Shown piece after piece: positions 23,129-33,601 of a stretch of 64,000 nucleotides of DNA. The stretch spans positions 248,001 to 312,000 of the forward strand of contig JAWPHD010001327.1 of NCBI GenBank assembly GCA_037043455.1. The letters run 5' to 3'. The first letter of the stretch is position 1; the number at the start of each line of letters is the position of its first letter. This DNA is from Cyrtodaria siliqua. Lineage: Eukaryota > Mollusca > Bivalvia > Adapedonta > Hiatellidae. Both the position numbers and the translations under genes were made by a program. The notes beneath the pieces are model-generated. The model saw only the letters and a list, made by a program, of their open reading frames with translations, was not told the DNA's origin and searched no databases.

Positions 23129-23416
23129 TTACACTTTAATGAGTCTGAGTCTGACGCATTCAACATTATATGGTTTTACTACTTCCCAGTATCTATGTTT
23201 CAATCTAACTATGTGAGCACCACAAGCTACACATATTTGATATTTTGCACTTGTATCTTTTTCACAGTTTAGACACGGTAAAACTTTACTTTGCTTTAAT
23301 CTATATGTGTGGAGGCTGCAATAGTTTGAATTTCTTGTAGTCTTGTTTTTACAAGGCTCGTGACATCCAACTTTGAGAAATTGACAAATGTTTTCAATTT
23401 TCTTAGTGTTTTCCAT
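23129..23416 (-). CDS. Small Cys-rich Polinton protein, probable zinc binder
   Basis: A 95-residue frame with no stop. Paired cysteines (C18/C22, C33/H36, C48/C51 as CLNC, C62/C65 as CVAC) suggest one or two zinc-binding knuckles. It lies between the left inverted repeat and polB, pointing outward. No family is recognised; DNA or RNA binding would be a guess from the zinc-like pattern. It is one of the few intact short frames in the element, but intactness over 95 codons is weak evidence for function. The frame runs from ATG at 23416 to a stop near the inner edge of the terminal repeat. Confidence 0.5.
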   Translation of the reverse strand: MENTKKIENICQFLKVGCHEPCKNKTTRNSNYCSLHTYRLKQSKVLPCLNCEKDTSAKYQICVACGAHIVRLKHRYWEVVKPYNVECVRLRLIKV

Positions 23417-24442
23417 TTTCTTTTTCTTGTTACATAAAATAATATTTATATTAAGAAGAAAACATTTTTAATATATAACAAAAATGAGTACCGCAGACGT
23501 GAAATTAACAATGACACCGGGATGGAATAATTAATGATAATCAGGTTAGAAAGATGGTAGATGCTCTTAAAGGGCCTCCAAAAGAAGTTCCAAAAGAGCC
23601 TCCAGAAGAAGTTCCAAACGAAACTCCAAAAGAGGTTAATTCTCATGCATTAGCAAATCTACACAAGAGACGGCGCAATAAGAAACAACGTAAACGAGAA
23701 AAGCAGAGATATGCTAAATTACAAGAAAATGTTATAAATGAACTGAAACAAAGTTTTTAAAGATAGAAAATCTAAAGACAGTATCCCAGAATTGAAACTG
23801 GCTGACAATCCAATATGTGGTTATTTCAAAGCATACGAGATATCTGTCGAGGGATACAAAGACCCTCAAAAACTATTTCATGATAAGAAATCCATTATCA
23901 TTATCCATTACCATTATCACAAAACAAATCATTAAAGAGCTAACAGAGATGAATGGATTAAAGTTTCAATTAGGTCTCACTGTAAATCTATTCACAGATG
24001 ATGGTGCTACCAAAAAATACACCACTGCAGTATTACACAGCGAACAAAATGCAATCTTAAGCTCTGATAAAATAAAGGAATTTTACAATGAATCAACTGC
24101 TTATATACAAGAGGGTCTTGAAAGATTTACAAACACAGCATCAGGATTGGAGAGTGATCACTGTGTTAAGTTTTACTTGAATATTGCAAAGTATGGACCA
24201 TTGAAAGTTTCTTCATATATTTCTTTGCCCAAAGCAATAGCTGTCAAGAAAGCAATAATAAACGTAAAAAACAATGATGATAAATGTTTATTTCATGCAA
24301 TAAATTCCACTCTAAATCCAGCTACAGATCACACCGACAGATTATCAAAGTATCCTGATATATCGTTCTTGAAAAAAGATGACATTGACTTTCCAACACC
24401 ACTTACACAAATAACAAAAGTAGAAAAATAAAATAATCTTGC

Positions 24443-25126
24443 CGCTCATGAACAGTCTCAATCAAACCGAGACTGCAATATTTCGTATGTGTCGTGCTCG
24501 GCCGTTTCCAAAGGTCCAATATCATACTCTTTTTTATATCACAGTGGCGTTGCTTGTGCAGTGTGGTGGCAGTAAAACGTCTCCCCGCGCTTGCAATCAG
24601 TACTGTTATTCATTCGATCTTTGGAGATCGCTGAGCCCGATACTTATATTTAGTTATCGGTGGTACATTTTCAATTTCTTTTGTTTTCTTACTTAATTTT
24701 TGATTCGGTGGTTCCACTACTCCGGCCGATAAAAGGCTCTGGGTATTGTGTAACGACTCATAGGATATGTTGTCTGCTTTTTATACGCAGGCTTCATAAC
24801 CGCTGCTCCCAACTAAATTCCATTATGTTTATTTCGCTCTTCGGGGCATTTCATTTTATTAGATACTGGGACCATACGCCGTACGACATGCGGAAGACGT
24901 GTACTCAACGCCCACCGCCATATGCATGCCATCTTCGGGATGGTTAAAATTTTGTGCTGTTGATTTTATGAATATTGAGTTCTGCTCAACCCGGGGCTAG
25001 AGGGCGTAAGCGGTAGCTAGCATATTTCACTACCGCTTATGAACAGTCTCTATCAAACCGAGACTGCAATATTTCGTATGTGTCGTGCTCGGCCGTTTTC
25101 AAAGGTCCATTATCATACACTTTTTT
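24443..25126 (+). mobile_element. Composite repeat insertion inside polB
   Basis: Interrupts polB and is flanked by TTGC at 24439-24442 and 25127-25130, a possible 4-bp target duplication; polB similarity resumes at once on the right. Its two ends are direct copies of one ~95-bp sequence (CGCTCATGAACAGTCTC... to ...CATACTCTTTT). Between them, 24620-24900 is a copy of this same Polinton's own segment 31996-32265. The right part, 24905-25126, matches 32295-32507 and 16737-16990. The element class is unknown. Confidence 0.8.
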
Positions 25127-27305
25127 TTGCAATCAGTGTTAAACTTTATGGATATACCATGACAAAAACTGAGAAGATAACTATTTCCCCATATTACATA
25201 TCAGATCAACCAGAAGTCACAACCAGAATTAATTTACTATTAATATCCGATGACACTGATACACAAAAGACAAAATATCACTACTGCTGACCAAAACAAA
25301 AATAAAGGTCAAACGTATTTCTTCTACCGATGTCTCTACGGCTTTTCAAGAGAAGACCTACACACCAAACACAAAGAAGACTGTAATGGAATCAACAAAA
25401 GCCCAACCAGAATAGAAATGCCTCCAGAAGGCAAACACATCAAATTCAAAAACCATCAAAACCAGATGTCAGTCCCATACACAATATATGCCGATTTTGA
25501 GAGTATCATAAATTAAACCACTTTCAATTATATTTGGAAAGAAATCTGAATCCAAAATAAACACAAAGCCTGTGGGATTGGGTGCCAAGTTGTTAGATAT
25601 GATGGATGGTAAAGCTGAGAACCCTTTATTTACAGAGGTGAATATGTTGTTGATGTGTTTCTAAATTACTTAGAATGTGTGAAGAGCAAGATCAACAACA
25701 CATTTGCTCACCCGAAGCCATTAATCATGACACAACAAAAATAGACAGATTATGAAAAAGCAACACACTGTTGGATATGCGAGGAGAAAATAGGAAATGG
25801 TAAAAACTGTATAGTAAGAGACCACTGTCATTTCACAGGTGAATACAGAGCACATAAAAACTGTAACCTTAAACTGAAAAATAACCAAATAAAACAATCA
25901 TCCCTGTTGTATTCCATAACCTCAAACGATATGACAGCCATCTCATCATGCAAAAAATACACAAAACAACAGGTCATATTACCTGTATTCCAAACAACGC
26001 TGAAAAGTATATATCATTCAATATAGGACAGCTTAAGTTCTTGGATAGCTTTCAGTTTATGGTTTCGTCTCTGGAGAGATTGGTTGATGCCACGGATAAA
26101 TCTGATTTCAAAAATCAGTTTGGAGAACAAACAAATTTACTTCTGCGGAAAGGTGTTTACCCGTATGAATGTATGGATAGTATAGCAAGATTTGAGGAAA
26201 CACAATTACCGCCTTTAGACAAGTTTTACAGTAGTCTCACAGATGAAAGTATTATTATTAAGTCCTAAGTATTATGAACATGGTCAGAAAGTATGGAAAG
26301 AGTTTAACTGTAAAACTCTTGGAGACTATCACGACCTCTATTTAAAAGACTGATGTAACCCTGCTAGCAGATGTTTTCCAAACTTTTAGAAAAACACGTA
26401 TGAATGCATACAAGCTTGACCCTTTACACTACTATACAGTCCCTGGTTTATCTTGGGATGCTCTGCTCAAACACACAAAGATAGAACTAGAACTTTTGAC
26501 AGACATTGACATGCACTGGTTTGTTGAAAAAGGAATGCGAGGTGGCATAAGTATGGTATCAAAACGAAATGCTAAAGCAAACAATCCCCATGTTGTTAAT
26601 TACAACCCTGGTAAGAAAAACAACTACACAATATATCTGGATGCTAACAATCTGTATGGATGGGCAATGAGTCAGCCATTACCATACTCTGGGTTCAAGT
26701 GTTTAACTCCAGACAAAAAAGGATTTACAAAACCAAAGAAAGGAAAAGGACAAATAATATAAATTGATTTGGAATATCCTAAAGAACTTCATAAATCTCA
26801 GAATGACTATCCACTTGCACCAGAAAGATTAGCAGTGAAAAAAGAATGTGATTACCAGACAGAGCTGTTAGAAAGTAATAGCCTGATAAACATAGATAAA
26901 CTTGTTCCTAATTTCATGGACAAACAAAAGTACGTGATACATTATAAAAACATGCAACTGCACCTATCTCTTGGCATGAAACTAAAGATGGTTCACAGGG
27001 TATTAGAGTTTAATGAAAAAACATGGATGGAACCATACATCCGTTTGAATACAGATTTCAGAAAGAAAGCTAAGTCAGCATTTGAAAAAAGATTTCTACA
27101 AACTTGTGAACAACTCTGTGTTTGGCAAGACAATGGAGAACCTCCGCAAATGAGTGGATATAAAACTAGTGAGAACGGATAACAGTGAAAATTAAAAAAT
27201 AAGAAAAATAATAGCCAAACCCAACTTCAACAGAAGAGTAATGTTTTCCGAGCACTTGTCAGCAATACACATAAATAAAACAAAATTAACACTCAACAAA
27301 CCAAT

Positions 27306-27989
27306 GAATGAATGAATGGTGTTTTACGGCACGTCGACACACAAACAGGTCATATTGTGCGCAAAAAAATATGAAAAATGAAGTATTACTTAAAAATTAA
27401 TGTAAATATATAAAGATAAAACTATTAAAAAAATAAGGTATGATAAGGTGTAATATAAACTATGTATGTAAATCAATAAATGCCCGGCAACGGGTATATA
27501 AACAAGTAAATATATATAAGAACACATTACAATGATTTATATAGTCTGATCTCTTTCAGTAAATCTAAAACAAGACTAAAATCTACATTATCAAATAACT
27601 CTTTCAGAGTATTAACATTTTAGTACCTTTCACGCATAGGATCAAAGTCTACACATTCCAATAAGATGTGTTTGACCGTTAACGGTGCAAAGCAGGGTAT
27701 ACATTCCGGTAATTGCTCACCTTGTAATAAATATGAATGAGTATAACGTGTATGCCCTATCCTGCACCGGGCTAGGACAACTTCCTCTCGACGAATGGGT
27801 CTACTAGAAGAACGCCATTCTCAGAGTAACGGTTTAATTGGATGGAGTTTATTGTTAACTGACAAATCCCAAGCAGCTTGCCAAGAGTTACGAATATATG
27901 TGTTAATACAACTTTTAAAATCAGTATAAGGTAATTTGGTAATAGTTATATGTAAATCTAATGCTGCCTTAGCAGCACTATCAGCTCTA
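27306..27989 (-). mobile_element. 5'-truncated LINE (I/Nimb-like) in polB
   Basis: Flanked by a perfect 13-bp duplication, TCAACAAACCAAT (27293-27305 and 27990-28002). The minus strand encodes a broken C-terminal part of a non-LTR protein: an RNase-H-end-like DRADSAAKAAL segment, then a W..W...KLHPIKP region and a zinc-like C..C...TVKHILLEC tail with LARCRIGHTRYTHSYLL. The 3' end carries the GCCGTAAAACACC(ATTC)n tail known from I-clade elements of molluscs. Two stops are visible. polB continues directly after the right duplication. Confidence 0.88.
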
Positions 27990-28896
27990 TCAACAAACCA
28001 ATCTATGTTGGTATGTCTGTATTGGACTTATCAAAGCTTATGATGTATGACTGGTACTTTAACACTCTAAAGAAAAGATACGAGGATAAATGTACTTTAC
28101 TATACACAGACACTGACAGCTTGCTTGTTGACATAGAAACAGACGATGTGTACACAGATATGCAGGAAATGAAACAGCAGTATGATCTGAGTGACTATCC
28201 CCAGTCACATCCTCTGCATGATGAAACAAACAAAAAAGTAATAGGCAAAATGAAGGATGAATGCTCTGGCACGCCTATAGTTAAATACGTGGGATTGAGA
28301 CCAAAGCTATACTCCATTTTAAGAGCTGAATCATAAAGAAAGCAAAGGGTGTAAACAGATATGTAGTTGAAAAACATATAAAACATGAGAACTACAAGGA
28401 CTCGCTATTCAAGAAGAAAAAATACTCCCATAAGATGAATATGATACGCTCACAGAAACATCAGATATATAGACTAACAATAAACAAAACAACACTCTCG
28501 CCACTGGACACAAAAAGATACATTACACCTGATGGGATAACAACTAATGCCTATGGGTTTGATCCTCAACCTTAACAAACAAAAGACGGTATCACGACAT
28601 CAGGGGGGAGGACGTAAACCTGCTCATGACGAGCTTTAAGTGGAGAAAATGTTTCTGATGTGACAAAATGGCGATTTTTGGATGATTTTCGTTATTGTCG
28701 GAAGCAATTTTTGACAGGTAGGCGCATATCATACGATTTATTTGTTAAATGATTGTGTTAATAAGGGGCTACTGTATCTCCGATTCACTCGGTTTTTTAT
28801 TTCAATGTCCTAGCTAGCGGATTTAAAAAGTTATTCCATGTACAGTTTGAGAATGTCTTTGTTTACAAAGTTGAATCTGTCCTTGCCGTGCCTTTT

Positions 28897-29109
28897 GCAT
28901 GCGTCTGAGAATACTTCCGCAATGCGATATTCAGAGGCGACCAAAGAATTCTTCTGGACTGGGAAACGTTTGCTTGGGGGTCAGTTTTTACGTTTTATGC
29001 GAGGATTAGCACACGTAAAAACTGACCCCCAAGCAAACGTTTCCCAGTCCAGAAGAATTCTTTGGTCGCCTCTGAATATCGCATTGCGGAAGTATTCTCA
29101 GACGCATGC
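28897..29109. repeat. Perfect 96-bp palindrome with 21-base loop
   Basis: 28897-28992 and 29014-29109 are exact reverse complements over all 96 bases. The arms encode the conserved-looking SAMRYSEATKEFF block, so it is encoded on both strands. A perfect match implies very recent formation, or repair/copying that keeps it identical. Confidence 0.97.
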
Positions 29110-29684
29110 CACTTAAGGGAATCGCGAAATAACTGAAATGATATACTAGATGTGGAGTAAGTGCCTTCATTTACTAGTCTAGACAAGAGCTGCATTGTTT
29201 CAGAAATTTCATCTGCACTTTTTGTCACATTCTCCTGACTACTGACTTTTCCTATTGTTACTGTTTCAACTGCGTCTGTGGTGGCATGTCCAAATTGTAA
29301 CGTTTTCTTAGACTTTAATGTTCTGATTGGTGAACATTCTTGCACGCACATGCTTAGTCCTTGTTGAATTTTAACAGGAGTCACAATAACATCGTCCAAA
29401 ATAGAATCGGCCATGAAGTCGTTGATTTTAACTGGCGATTCCGACAATTTCGTTGCCGTGTATATCTTTGTCAAGGAAGAATGACTACTAGTTGATGTCG
29501 TTAACCTTGCTTTGACAATAGGGGATTTTGAATATATGATTGGCCGTTTAAACCGTATAGGTGTAGATCTTATACAAGGCCGTTTATAGTTTTTAGTTGG
29601 AGATACTACATTTACTATTTTGGATCGGTTCCGGCCTTTCCTACAATACAACGTTAGGGAAGTTTTCTTCCTATATCTCGGCAT
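28995..29684 (-). CDS. Transposon-borne protein of unknown function, truncated
   Basis: 229 residues from ATG at 29684. The N-terminal two thirds is Lys/Arg-rich (RKGRNRSK) then Ser/Thr-rich and poorly structured, with SPVKI and SPIRTLKSKK stretches. The C-terminal part is compact and aromatic: FRDSLKWHA, MRYSEATKEFFWTGKRLLGG, QFLRV. That block looks like a conserved domain cut short, because the DNA then folds back: the same block is encoded on the plus strand at 28897-28992. The frame continues through the hairpin loop and stops in it. I do not recognise the family; a transposase-associated or THAP-like protein is a guess. The gene is probably a fragment of a longer autonomous relative. Confidence 0.5.
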   Translation of the reverse strand: MPRYRKKTSLTLYCRKGRNRSKIVNVVSPTKNYKRPCIRSTPIRFKRPIIYSKSPIVKARLTTSTSSHSSLTKIYTATKLSESPVKINDFMADSILDDVIVTPVKIQQGLSMCVQECSPIRTLKSKKTLQFGHATTDAVETVTIGKVSSQENVTKSADEISETMQLLSRLVNEGTYSTSSISFQLFRDSLKWHASENTSAMRYSEATKEFFWTGKRLLGGQFLRVLILA

Positions 29685-30272
29685 TGTTACAGTCTCTCTG
29701 AAAAATATTATTAGATACTTTGGATCAGCTTTTGTTCTTTATTTTAACATAGTAGAGTCAGGAATGCATTTTTTCGTCCAATTACTTGGCCTCATCAGGG
29801 AACCAAAATTGCATAAAGTTACAGTCATGTGCCAAAATCTGCATAAACCTGTTTTTTTCGGCCATAAATGCCTCCCCAAAACTTCATGAAGGAAAATAAG
29901 ACTGATTATGTATTTTCTATACGAATTCCACGCTTAAACCATGTATAAACAATGTATTTTCTTTTAAAATGCGAAAAAAAGGCACGGCAAGGACAGATTC
30001 AACTTTGTAAACAAAGACATTCTCAAACTGTACATGGAATAACTTTTTAAATCCGCTAGCTAGGACATTGAAATAAAAAACCGAGTGAATCGGAGATACA
30101 GTAGCCCCTTATTAACACAATCATTTAACAAATAAATCATATGATATGCGCCTACCTGTCAAAATTGCTTCCGACAATAACGAAAATCATCCAAAAATCG
30201 CCATTTTGTCACATCAGAAACATTTTCTCCACTTAAAGCTCGTCATGAGCAGGTTTACGTCCTCCCCCCCTG

Positions 30273-31162
30273 GACATACGCGTTTGGGTATCAGCAGGAA
30301 CAATAAGTAGTTCTTCTTTGACAAATCCTCTCTGTGGTGCTGGTGCTTTCAAATAATATGCTCTTATACCTTGCGTCACCATATGACTAGTAATCTTGTG
30401 AATATCTACACTCCATACTGGATCAGTTGCTATGCGTCTTCCACCCTCTTGTTCTCCGGGCTGATATAAATATCGCACCCTGGCATTCAAACAGATAGGA
30501 TCATATTTTAATGTTTTATTTTCAATAGGAGAGGGCTTTTTCGTCTCCACATTTTTATTGCTTTGATAACTTCTGGTAATCTCTTTACCCACTCTCTGTT
30601 GCGTTTGTGTGGATCTATTTCCTTAGCATACTGATAACCAAACAATCTTTCAGCTAATGTTCTGTTAAATCGTTCCACTATAGCTTGGTCTCTGTGTATC
30701 TCTCTTCTGCTTCGTCTGATATTTACATTGTTTCGTCATCAACTGCAATACTACACCCATGAATTCTCTGCCTGGGTCAACATGTAATAATTTTGGATAT
30801 TTCAGATGCCGACTGTATATATTCTCAAATGCTTTGGCAACTTCTTTACTATCCTTGGAAGTCAGTGGCGCTGCTTCCTTGTATCTACTCGCAATATCAA
30901 CAACAGTCAATGCATATTTATATGTCTTGCGACCAACAGTATCATGCGGCAGGAATAACAAATCAGCTTGATGCACTTCATTTTTATCATCAAACCTAGG
31001 CCTAACTATTTTATTTGGTGTGGGTAAATAAATCTGCCACACAGCTTGTTTTTTTAGAAATTATAATGCCTGTCTCTCACTGACACCAGCCTCCTTTACC
31101 AATTTCTTAACTGCTGAATAACCTCTCCAAAATCCTTTTGGGCTGTAATAAATATTTTCCAT
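30273..31162 (-). pseudogene. Polinton integrase (RVE type), broken
   Basis: Retroviral-type DDE integrase that inserts the element into host DNA in the family. From ATG at 31162: an N-terminal stretch ending in a stop at about residue 33; a core with D in QADLLFL, D in HVDPGREF and E in AIVERFNRTLAERLF, the expected D-D-E set; then a C-terminal region with DPVWSVDIHKI and KEELLIVP, probably the usual chromo-like tail. One stop and at least two frame changes break it. The last codons are displaced by the transposon at 28601-30272, which adds a foreign tail. About 300 codons, normal for the family. It converges on polB. Confidence 0.92.
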
Positions 31163-31206
31163 TTTTTTCCATCAAAGATTAAAATATATAACTATAAAGA
31201 AAAAAA

Positions 31207-31546
31207 TTATATCAATTCATACGCCACAATTCCAGTTGCAGCCATGCGCATCACAATAAACATAACTTCTCTATTCTGTTGGTCTGGAGATGATGTATAG
31301 AAATCACTCAACTTAAGTTCTGATAATGCAAGAGTTGAAGGCAAATGTTTACCAGTTATATAATAATACTGCTTCATGGCCTGGTCCACATCATTAAATG
31401 TCTGCTCTGCATGATGCTCCTTCTGCAGTTGCTCATTAATAAAATCTAATCTCTCTGTTCTTTTTTATTCCACGCTGCTTGTGCTGCTTTCAATTGTTCT
31501 ACGGCTTTGTCATGTCTTTGTCTTTCTGATCTGAATTACTTCCCAT
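31207..31546 (-). pseudogene. Polinton small protein with coiled-coil head, broken
   Basis: Starts at ATG 31546 (MGSNSDQKDKD). Successive frames encode an Ala/Gln/Glu/Lys-rich helical region (AVEQLKAAQAAW, then DFINEQLQKEHHAEQTF) and a C-terminal part with KQYYYITGKHLPSTL and AATGIVAYELI. Two frameshifts separate these. ~110 residues in all. The position between the integrase and a small hydrophobic gene, and the helical character, suggest a virion or accessory protein, but no function is known to me. Confidence 0.6.
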
Positions 31547-31647
31547 TTTTGAAAACAGATAATTTGAACCGGTAAACGCCAATGCGTTTGTTCATGCGCC
31601 ACCTATCATCATTGATACTGCACTCGCGTATAAAAAAAATATCTAAA

Positions 31648-31884
31648 TTACTTCATAATATCAGCAGGAATAATACCTTGCTTAACCAACATATCCTTCG
31701 TAGCCATTGCTAGCAGTATATCTATGGACAGCATCCCAAAATCTCCCATATTAAAATCCACTTTGGATGCTGGTCTTTTTAGTAGTTTTCTGCCAATCTC
31801 AGAATATCCAATAGTTAGAAGTGTTTCCACTCCAGCGTGATACAGAATATTTACAATTTGTTTTCCGTCAATACTTGTTGCCAT
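31648..31884 (-). CDS. Polinton small protein, 78 residues, intact
   Basis: Uninterrupted from ATG 31884 to TAA. It has two moderately hydrophobic segments (IVNILYHAGVETLLTIG and MLSIDILLAMATKDMLV) with a basic stretch between (GRKLLKRP) and ends GIIPADIMK. I recall similar short genes next to the integrase in other Polintons, but I cannot name a function. The segments are too polar to be sure of membrane insertion. It is part of the leftward gene block. Confidence 0.65.
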   Translation of the reverse strand: MATSIDGKQIVNILYHAGVETLLTIGYSEIGRKLLKRPASKVDFNMGDFGMLSIDILLAMATKDMLVKQGIIPADIMK

Positions 31885-31923
31885 TTTTTATATGATTATA
31901 AGATTTTTTTTAAAATAAATTAT

Positions 31924-32260
31924 TTAAAAGTCAAATGGGTCTTGCTTCTTTGGTTTCATAGCAACTTGCATAGGAACAGGCTGAGTATCAACTGGAGATC
32001 GCTGAGCCCGATACTTATAGTTAGTTATTGGTGGTACATTTTCAATTTCTTTTGTTTTCTTACTTAATTTTTGATTCGGTGGTTCCACTACTCCGGCCGA
32101 TAAAAGGCTCTGGGTATTGTTTAACCACTCATAGGATATGTTGTCTGCTTTTTATACGCAGGCTTCATAACTTCTTCTCCCAACTAAATTCCATTATGTT
32201 TATTTCGCTCTTCGGGGCATTTAATTTTATTAGATACTGCGACCATACGCCGTACGACAT
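31924..32260 (-). pseudogene. Polinton small protein, frameshifted
   Basis: Starts MSYGVWSQYLIKLNAP at 32260, changes frame around 32150-32165 (an A-run beside TATAAAAAG), then continues through EWLNNTQSLLSAGVVEPP to a basic end with KPKKQDPFDF and TAA at 31924. About 110 residues. The segment 31996-32260 was copied into the composite repeat in polB (24620-24900). The 5' side is disturbed by the repeat at 32295-32507. Function unknown. Confidence 0.6.
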
Positions 32261-32294
32261 GGGGAATACGTTAAAGAAGGATAACTCCATGTCA

Positions 32295-32507
32295 ACCGCC
32301 ATATGCATGCCATCTTCGGGATGGTTAAAATTTTGTGCTGTTGATTTTATGAATATTGAGTTCTGCTCAACCCAGGGCTAGAGGGCGTGAGCGGTAGCTA
32401 GCATATTTCACCACCACTCATGAACAGTCTCAATCAAACCAAGACTGCAATATTTCGTATGTGTCGTGCTCGGCCGTTTCCAAAGGTCCATTATCATACT
32501 CTTTTTT
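32295..32507 (+). repeat. Second copy of the composite-repeat right part
   Basis: Matches 24905-25126 closely and the inverted core at 16745-16905. Its right edge, CATACTCTTTTTTTTGC, ends at the same TTGC tetramer as the polB copy. It cuts off the end of the gene at 32511-32849 and adds a foreign tail (DNGPLETAEHDTYEIL) to that frame. Confidence 0.75.
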
Positions 32508-32510
32508 TTG

Positions 32511-32849
32511 CATAGCAACAACCGATTTCTTGTTATAGGTATACACACCCAACCCAGCAATACCCAATACCACACACAGTGGAATATAATGTTTGTATAC
32601 ATGTATTTTTAAGTGTTTCTCTGGTTCCTCTTCACCTCTTGTTACTTTTGTTACTTGCTTTGCATCATTTGCATCTTGCTTTACCTGAAGCAAACGCTTT
32701 GCCTTCCTTGCCGCTGCCCATTTTTTCCCAGCCTCTATTCGTTTTAGATTTTTTACCTTTTGTTGTTTAACAGGTTGTGTAACAACAGGTTGTGTAGTAA
32801 CAGGTTGTGTAGCAACAGTAGCATATTCACTCTCTTGGTTCTCCATCAT
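32511..32849 (-). pseudogene. Polinton small membrane protein, 3'-disrupted
   Basis: From MMENQ at 32849: a TQPV repeat (TTQPVVTQPVKQQ), a basic helical region (KNLKRIEAGKKWAAARKAKR), and one likely membrane segment (YIPLCVVLGIAGLGVYTY) followed by NKK. The natural end is lost: beyond ~32510 the frame runs into the inserted repeat. The ATG overlaps the stop of the next gene upstream (32827), typical of tight Polinton gene packing. A single-pass protein with a cytosolic basic domain is the inference; the role is unknown. Confidence 0.65.
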
Positions 32850-33315
32850 TTATATTACTGTCTGTATTTTTATTTTTATTAAAATCAATGTGTCTAACAG
32901 TTGTCAGCCTTGCTGTAAATGGCGCTAAGTACATCCCATACTTGTAATACAACTCGCAACAAGCATTTGTCAAAGCATGATTAATAAATGGGTCTTCCTC
33001 TAAATCTTTTATCAGTTTTGGTGGATTGATTACATTGAAATATTTTGATACTCCCATCACATATAAGTTAATAAAATAATTGCCTAAAGTCTTGGTCATA
33101 CTTGCCCCAAGTCTTGCTTCATATCTGCAGTAAAGTTTGTTAATTTCATCTGGAGACATGCCATCTATATTCGTGAGTTGTAGGTCTCTACCCAAATATA
33201 CAACCACGAGCCACTATGACTGATAATCTTTCTCTTTTTGTGTCTTGTGACTCGGAACCCTGTTCCGTGGAACTTTCCGATATGATATCTTGTAATAGTT
33301 CTTTCGCATTCATTT
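32827..33315 (-). pseudogene. Polinton conserved protein of unknown function
   Basis: Starts MNAKELLQDIISESS at 33315; one frameshift near 33210 joins it to the long frame with DEINKLYCRYEARLGASM, LGNYFINLYVMGVSKYF, LEEDPFINHALTNACCELYY and KYGMYLAPF. Mainly helical by composition, ~160 residues. I recall similar proteins in other Polintons in the same place, between the ATPase and the small membrane protein, but none with a known function. Only one break makes it one of the better-preserved genes here. Confidence 0.65.
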
Positions 33316-33339
33316 TAATATTAGTAATTTAACTCTTTA

Positions 33340-33600
33340 TCTTGAAATAAATATGAAATACAAAACAACCAGCTGCAATATTCACCACGCAACTAGTAAT
33401 TGTTAGTATTGTTAATAGCGTTGTTATTAACATTGCTATTTTTTTCTATTAACATTGTTAATTTGCTGCAAGCATTGCTATTAACATTGCTAATTTGCTA
33501 TGAGCAATGCTTGCAGCATTACTATATTCCCCGATATTTCCATTAAATTTTCATGTCAGTATTGCTATTAACATTGCTACTTTGCTGTTAGTATTACTAT
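33340..33600. other. Low-complexity intergenic sequence in Polinton
   Basis: Imperfect repeats of ATTGCTATTAACATTGCT with CAAGCATTGC/GCAATGCTTG inversions between 33400 and 33600. No gene. Confidence 0.6.
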
Positions 33601-33601
33601 A

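Larger units (their letters stand above)
23554..28575 (+). pseudogene. Polinton protein-primed DNA polymerase B, broken
   Basis: In the family, this enzyme copies the element by protein-primed synthesis. Parts seen in order: a Pro/Glu/Lys repeat head and basic stretch (23554-23760); the Polinton N-terminal region, including SSYISLPKAIAVKKAIINVK and NNDDKC (to ~24430); a zinc-like segment leading to the exonuclease motif YADFES (~25490); an HNH-like insert with CWICE and VRDHCHFTGEYR (~25765-25875); the segment with YISFNIGQLKFLDSFQF and RKGVYPYE (25948-26268); polymerase motif A, LDANNLYG (~26630); and motif C, YTDTDS (~28105), followed by the C terminus ending FDPQP. Removing the insertions at 24443-25126 and 27306-28002 leaves ~1,200 codons, the usual size. 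At least six frame changes or stops remain. Confidence 0.93.
28601..30272. mobile_element. 1.67-kb DNA transposon at the integrase 3' end
   Basis: Inverted ends of ~297 bp (28601-28896 and 29984-30272) differ by only about three positions. Outer ends are CAGGGGGGAGG and its complement, flanked by GACAT on both sides (28596-28600, 30273-30277). Insertion falls in the last codons of the integrase; across the empty site its TGA stop follows within two codons, close to the polB stop. It contains a 229-residue minus-strand frame and a perfect 96-bp palindrome. CAGGG ends with a 5-bp duplication would fit a hAT-like element, but the superfamily is uncertain. Confidence 0.87.

Noticed and set aside
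28601..28640. GGGRKPAHDEL as the natural end of the integrase
   Set aside because: The same sequence occurs at both inverted ends of the 1.67-kb transposon, flanked by GACAT; it is transposon sequence, and the integrase stop lies on the other side of the insertion.
32430..32510. DNGPLETAEHDTYEIL tail as part of the Polinton membrane protein
   Set aside because: The DNA belongs to the repeat at 32295-32507, also found in polB and at 16.7 kb.
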